A stretch of 64,000 nucleotides of DNA from Rhipicephalus microplus. Its lineage: Eukaryota; Arthropoda; Arachnida; Ixodida; Ixodidae. Of the stretch, positions 62,515 to 64,000 are shown piece after piece (the first letter of the stretch is position 1; every line of letters begins with the position of its first letter). Location of the stretch: the NCBI RefSeq assembly GCF_043290135.1, contig NC_134710.1, forward strand, positions 1,364,001 through 1,428,000. The letters run 5' to 3'. Under the pieces are notes generated by a model. The model searched no databases. It worked only from the letters and a program-made list of their open reading frames with translations, and was not told where the DNA came from. The position numbers and the translations under genes were made by a program.

Positions 62515-64000
62515 GCTAGATCTATGGCACCTATCAAAATCTACTATATCACGATGATTGGTGTGGGAAGCGCACGGTGGCGTCTTGCACGCATTTCCTT
62601 TTGCGCATTTTTTCGCTTATCAAGCGTAACGTCATGGTAAGAGTGGTGCTCCCTCGATTATGATATCGTACTTTACTAATATGTGAAAAATCATTTCGCT
62701 TTTTATATTCCCTTTAGTGCTTGAGGTAGCTTATACATATTGTCAAGCCTCTACCATGCTGATAAAAAACTGATAAAACATTGGCTACACCATCAAAGAA
62801 TTAGAGGTGTTTAGAAGTGCAAGAAATGCGGGCAGAAGAAGCAGACATATGAAAAGAGGCATGCCCGACCAGTGCGTTGCATGGTGGGCATTATTGAACG
62901 GCAACTCACCAGGTTTGACAATTTTGAGCTGACAAGCGCAATGCGTAGATGAAGCATTCATGATCTTGTCTGCCAAAATTTGCAACGCTACGCGCCGCGA
63001 TAATGGGTCAAATTTTCTAGATGAATGCTGCTCCCCCTCCCTTCTGCTGGCGCGCGCCTAGAGAATGAGGGCATCACGTGTGCGTATGAAAGGCCCTACG
63101 TACATGGCAATGCAGTGACGGTCTTCTACGTAGACGACTCTGCTCTGACATTACAAACAGTGGTACGTGACATGACGAACATTATTTAACACGGCATGTG
63201 TAGTTTATGTAATTTGTTGCTTGAAGAGATTATTAAAACTGCAGATAAATAATGAGATGCAGTAAGGAAATGTGAGCGTCTTTTTCCATTTTTTTTCCCC
63301 ATGAATTGCAACGAAATGTGGGGCTAATGTGTCAGCATTTCACATGCGTTCGTGTCCCCACAGTGAGCGCATCGAGCAGACGACAGCCATGAAACGCTCC
63401 TACGCGTTCGCGCACTCATTGTGCTCATCTACTCTACTGCATATAAGCCAGCGTTTCCAAACCATCTCGCAGAAACAGGCAGGAGAACACAAAATAATGC
63501 TGGTCAACAAAGGAACGCTGCTCGCAGGCTCAGGGGTGGGACTTGTTTGGGCACGCCATGCGCACGTGACCTCTCGGTCAGATGCCGGAGAGGGTGGGGA
63601 AGATATTTGGCTTGCGAAGACTACGCAAAGGAGCGGCAAGGGTTTCGAGCTCACCTCTTCTCATGCTCGTTTTGTGCCACTTCAAAAAAACCTGTTTTCT
63701 CCGCTCGTGATGAACTAATTCAAAAAATTTTTTCGGCAAAATGTTCCTCATTGGACATCCAACAACTTCCACTGTAACTAAAATTAGGTATGGGGCCTGG
63801 TGAGTAGCCCTTTAAGTTCCGTTGAGCTGTGGCAAGTCGTGCATAGGTCAAACCGACCACTGCATTAATGGTTGCCTTTGAGAGCATTTATTATCAATGC
63901 ATACATCAGCAGCAATGCAGGCACTACGGAATCAGTGCATTGACGAACCCTACATAAACATACTTGAAGAAATCTACAGTGAATCCACACCCACCATAGT
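62515..64000. other. No gene recognised
   Basis: Short overlapping frames on both strands at 63329-63777, up to 129 codons, without a domain. A TATA-like GCATATAAGCC lies near 63439-63449. The wording GAGTAGCCCTTTAAG (about 63802-63816) and the GC-rich flanks suggest another dispersed repeat, but only one copy is in the window. Confidence 0.4.

Noticed and set aside
1..64000. CRISPR array, operon or phage-like defence system
   Set aside because: No regularly spaced short repeats, no clustered same-strand genes with ribosome binding sites; all evidence is eukaryotic and transposon-derived.

Overview
This window looks like repeat-saturated nuclear DNA from a hard (ixodid) tick. The strongest sign is at least seven copies of the tRNA-derived SINE known in ixodid ticks as Ruka, several with clear target-site duplications (TSDs). 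I could not run any search, so family names rest on protein motifs and repeat ends read by eye. No bacterial-type operons, rRNA, CRISPR arrays or intact cellular genes are visible. The one piece of ordinary gene I can defend is a 96-bp LIM-domain exon at 3798-3893 on the minus strand, flanked by consensus splice sites.

Layout. 1-2.6 kb: two Ruka SINEs, a Tigger/pogo transposase relic, and a hAT-like MITE with a Ruka inside it. 3.8 kb: the LIM exon. 6.2-8.5 kb: a dispersed repeat (family A) split by a piggyBac-type element whose transposase is decayed. 8.6-11.8 kb: a Penelope-like element (PLE) with a direct, 5'-truncated tandem copy. 11.8-18.3 kb: relics of Ty3/gypsy and BEL/Pao elements, split by a 5'-truncated RNase H-bearing LINE. 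18.4-23.2 kb: Ruka copies, LINE fragments and a 329-aa Mutator-like ORF. 24-31.7 kb: mostly unidentified sequence, plus a second copy of family A, a 328-bp MITE with long inverted repeats, and an exon-like ORF. 32.4-37.2 kb: a gypsy element with two 222-bp LTRs and a 5-bp TSD, its integrase broken by a Ruka. 37.4-39.6 kb: a second PLE whose terminal repeats are inverted. 40.4-45.0 kb: an LTR fragment, a LINE 3' end, a second SINE family and a PLE endonuclease fragment. 45.1-50.5 kb: a CR1/L2-type LINE on the minus strand, decayed but long, ending in an (AAT)n tail. Its ORF1 region carries an exact 2A-like motif, and two DNA elements sit inside it. 50.75-56.6 kb: a full-length I-type LINE with an 18-bp TSD. 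57.0-62.5 kb: a well-preserved gypsy element with a 4-bp TSD and intact integrase residues, but one catalytic Asp of the RT changed to Tyr. 62.5-64 kb: no recognised gene.

The genes do not work together as one pathway. They are selfish-element machinery (RT, integrase, GIY-YIG and APE endonucleases, DDE transposases) at different stages of decay, and the nesting gives relative ages. I found no operon-like new system. The most useful observations are the 2A-like peptide, the paralogous empty site that dates the piggyBac insertion, the contrasting PLE architectures, and the isolated LIM exon.
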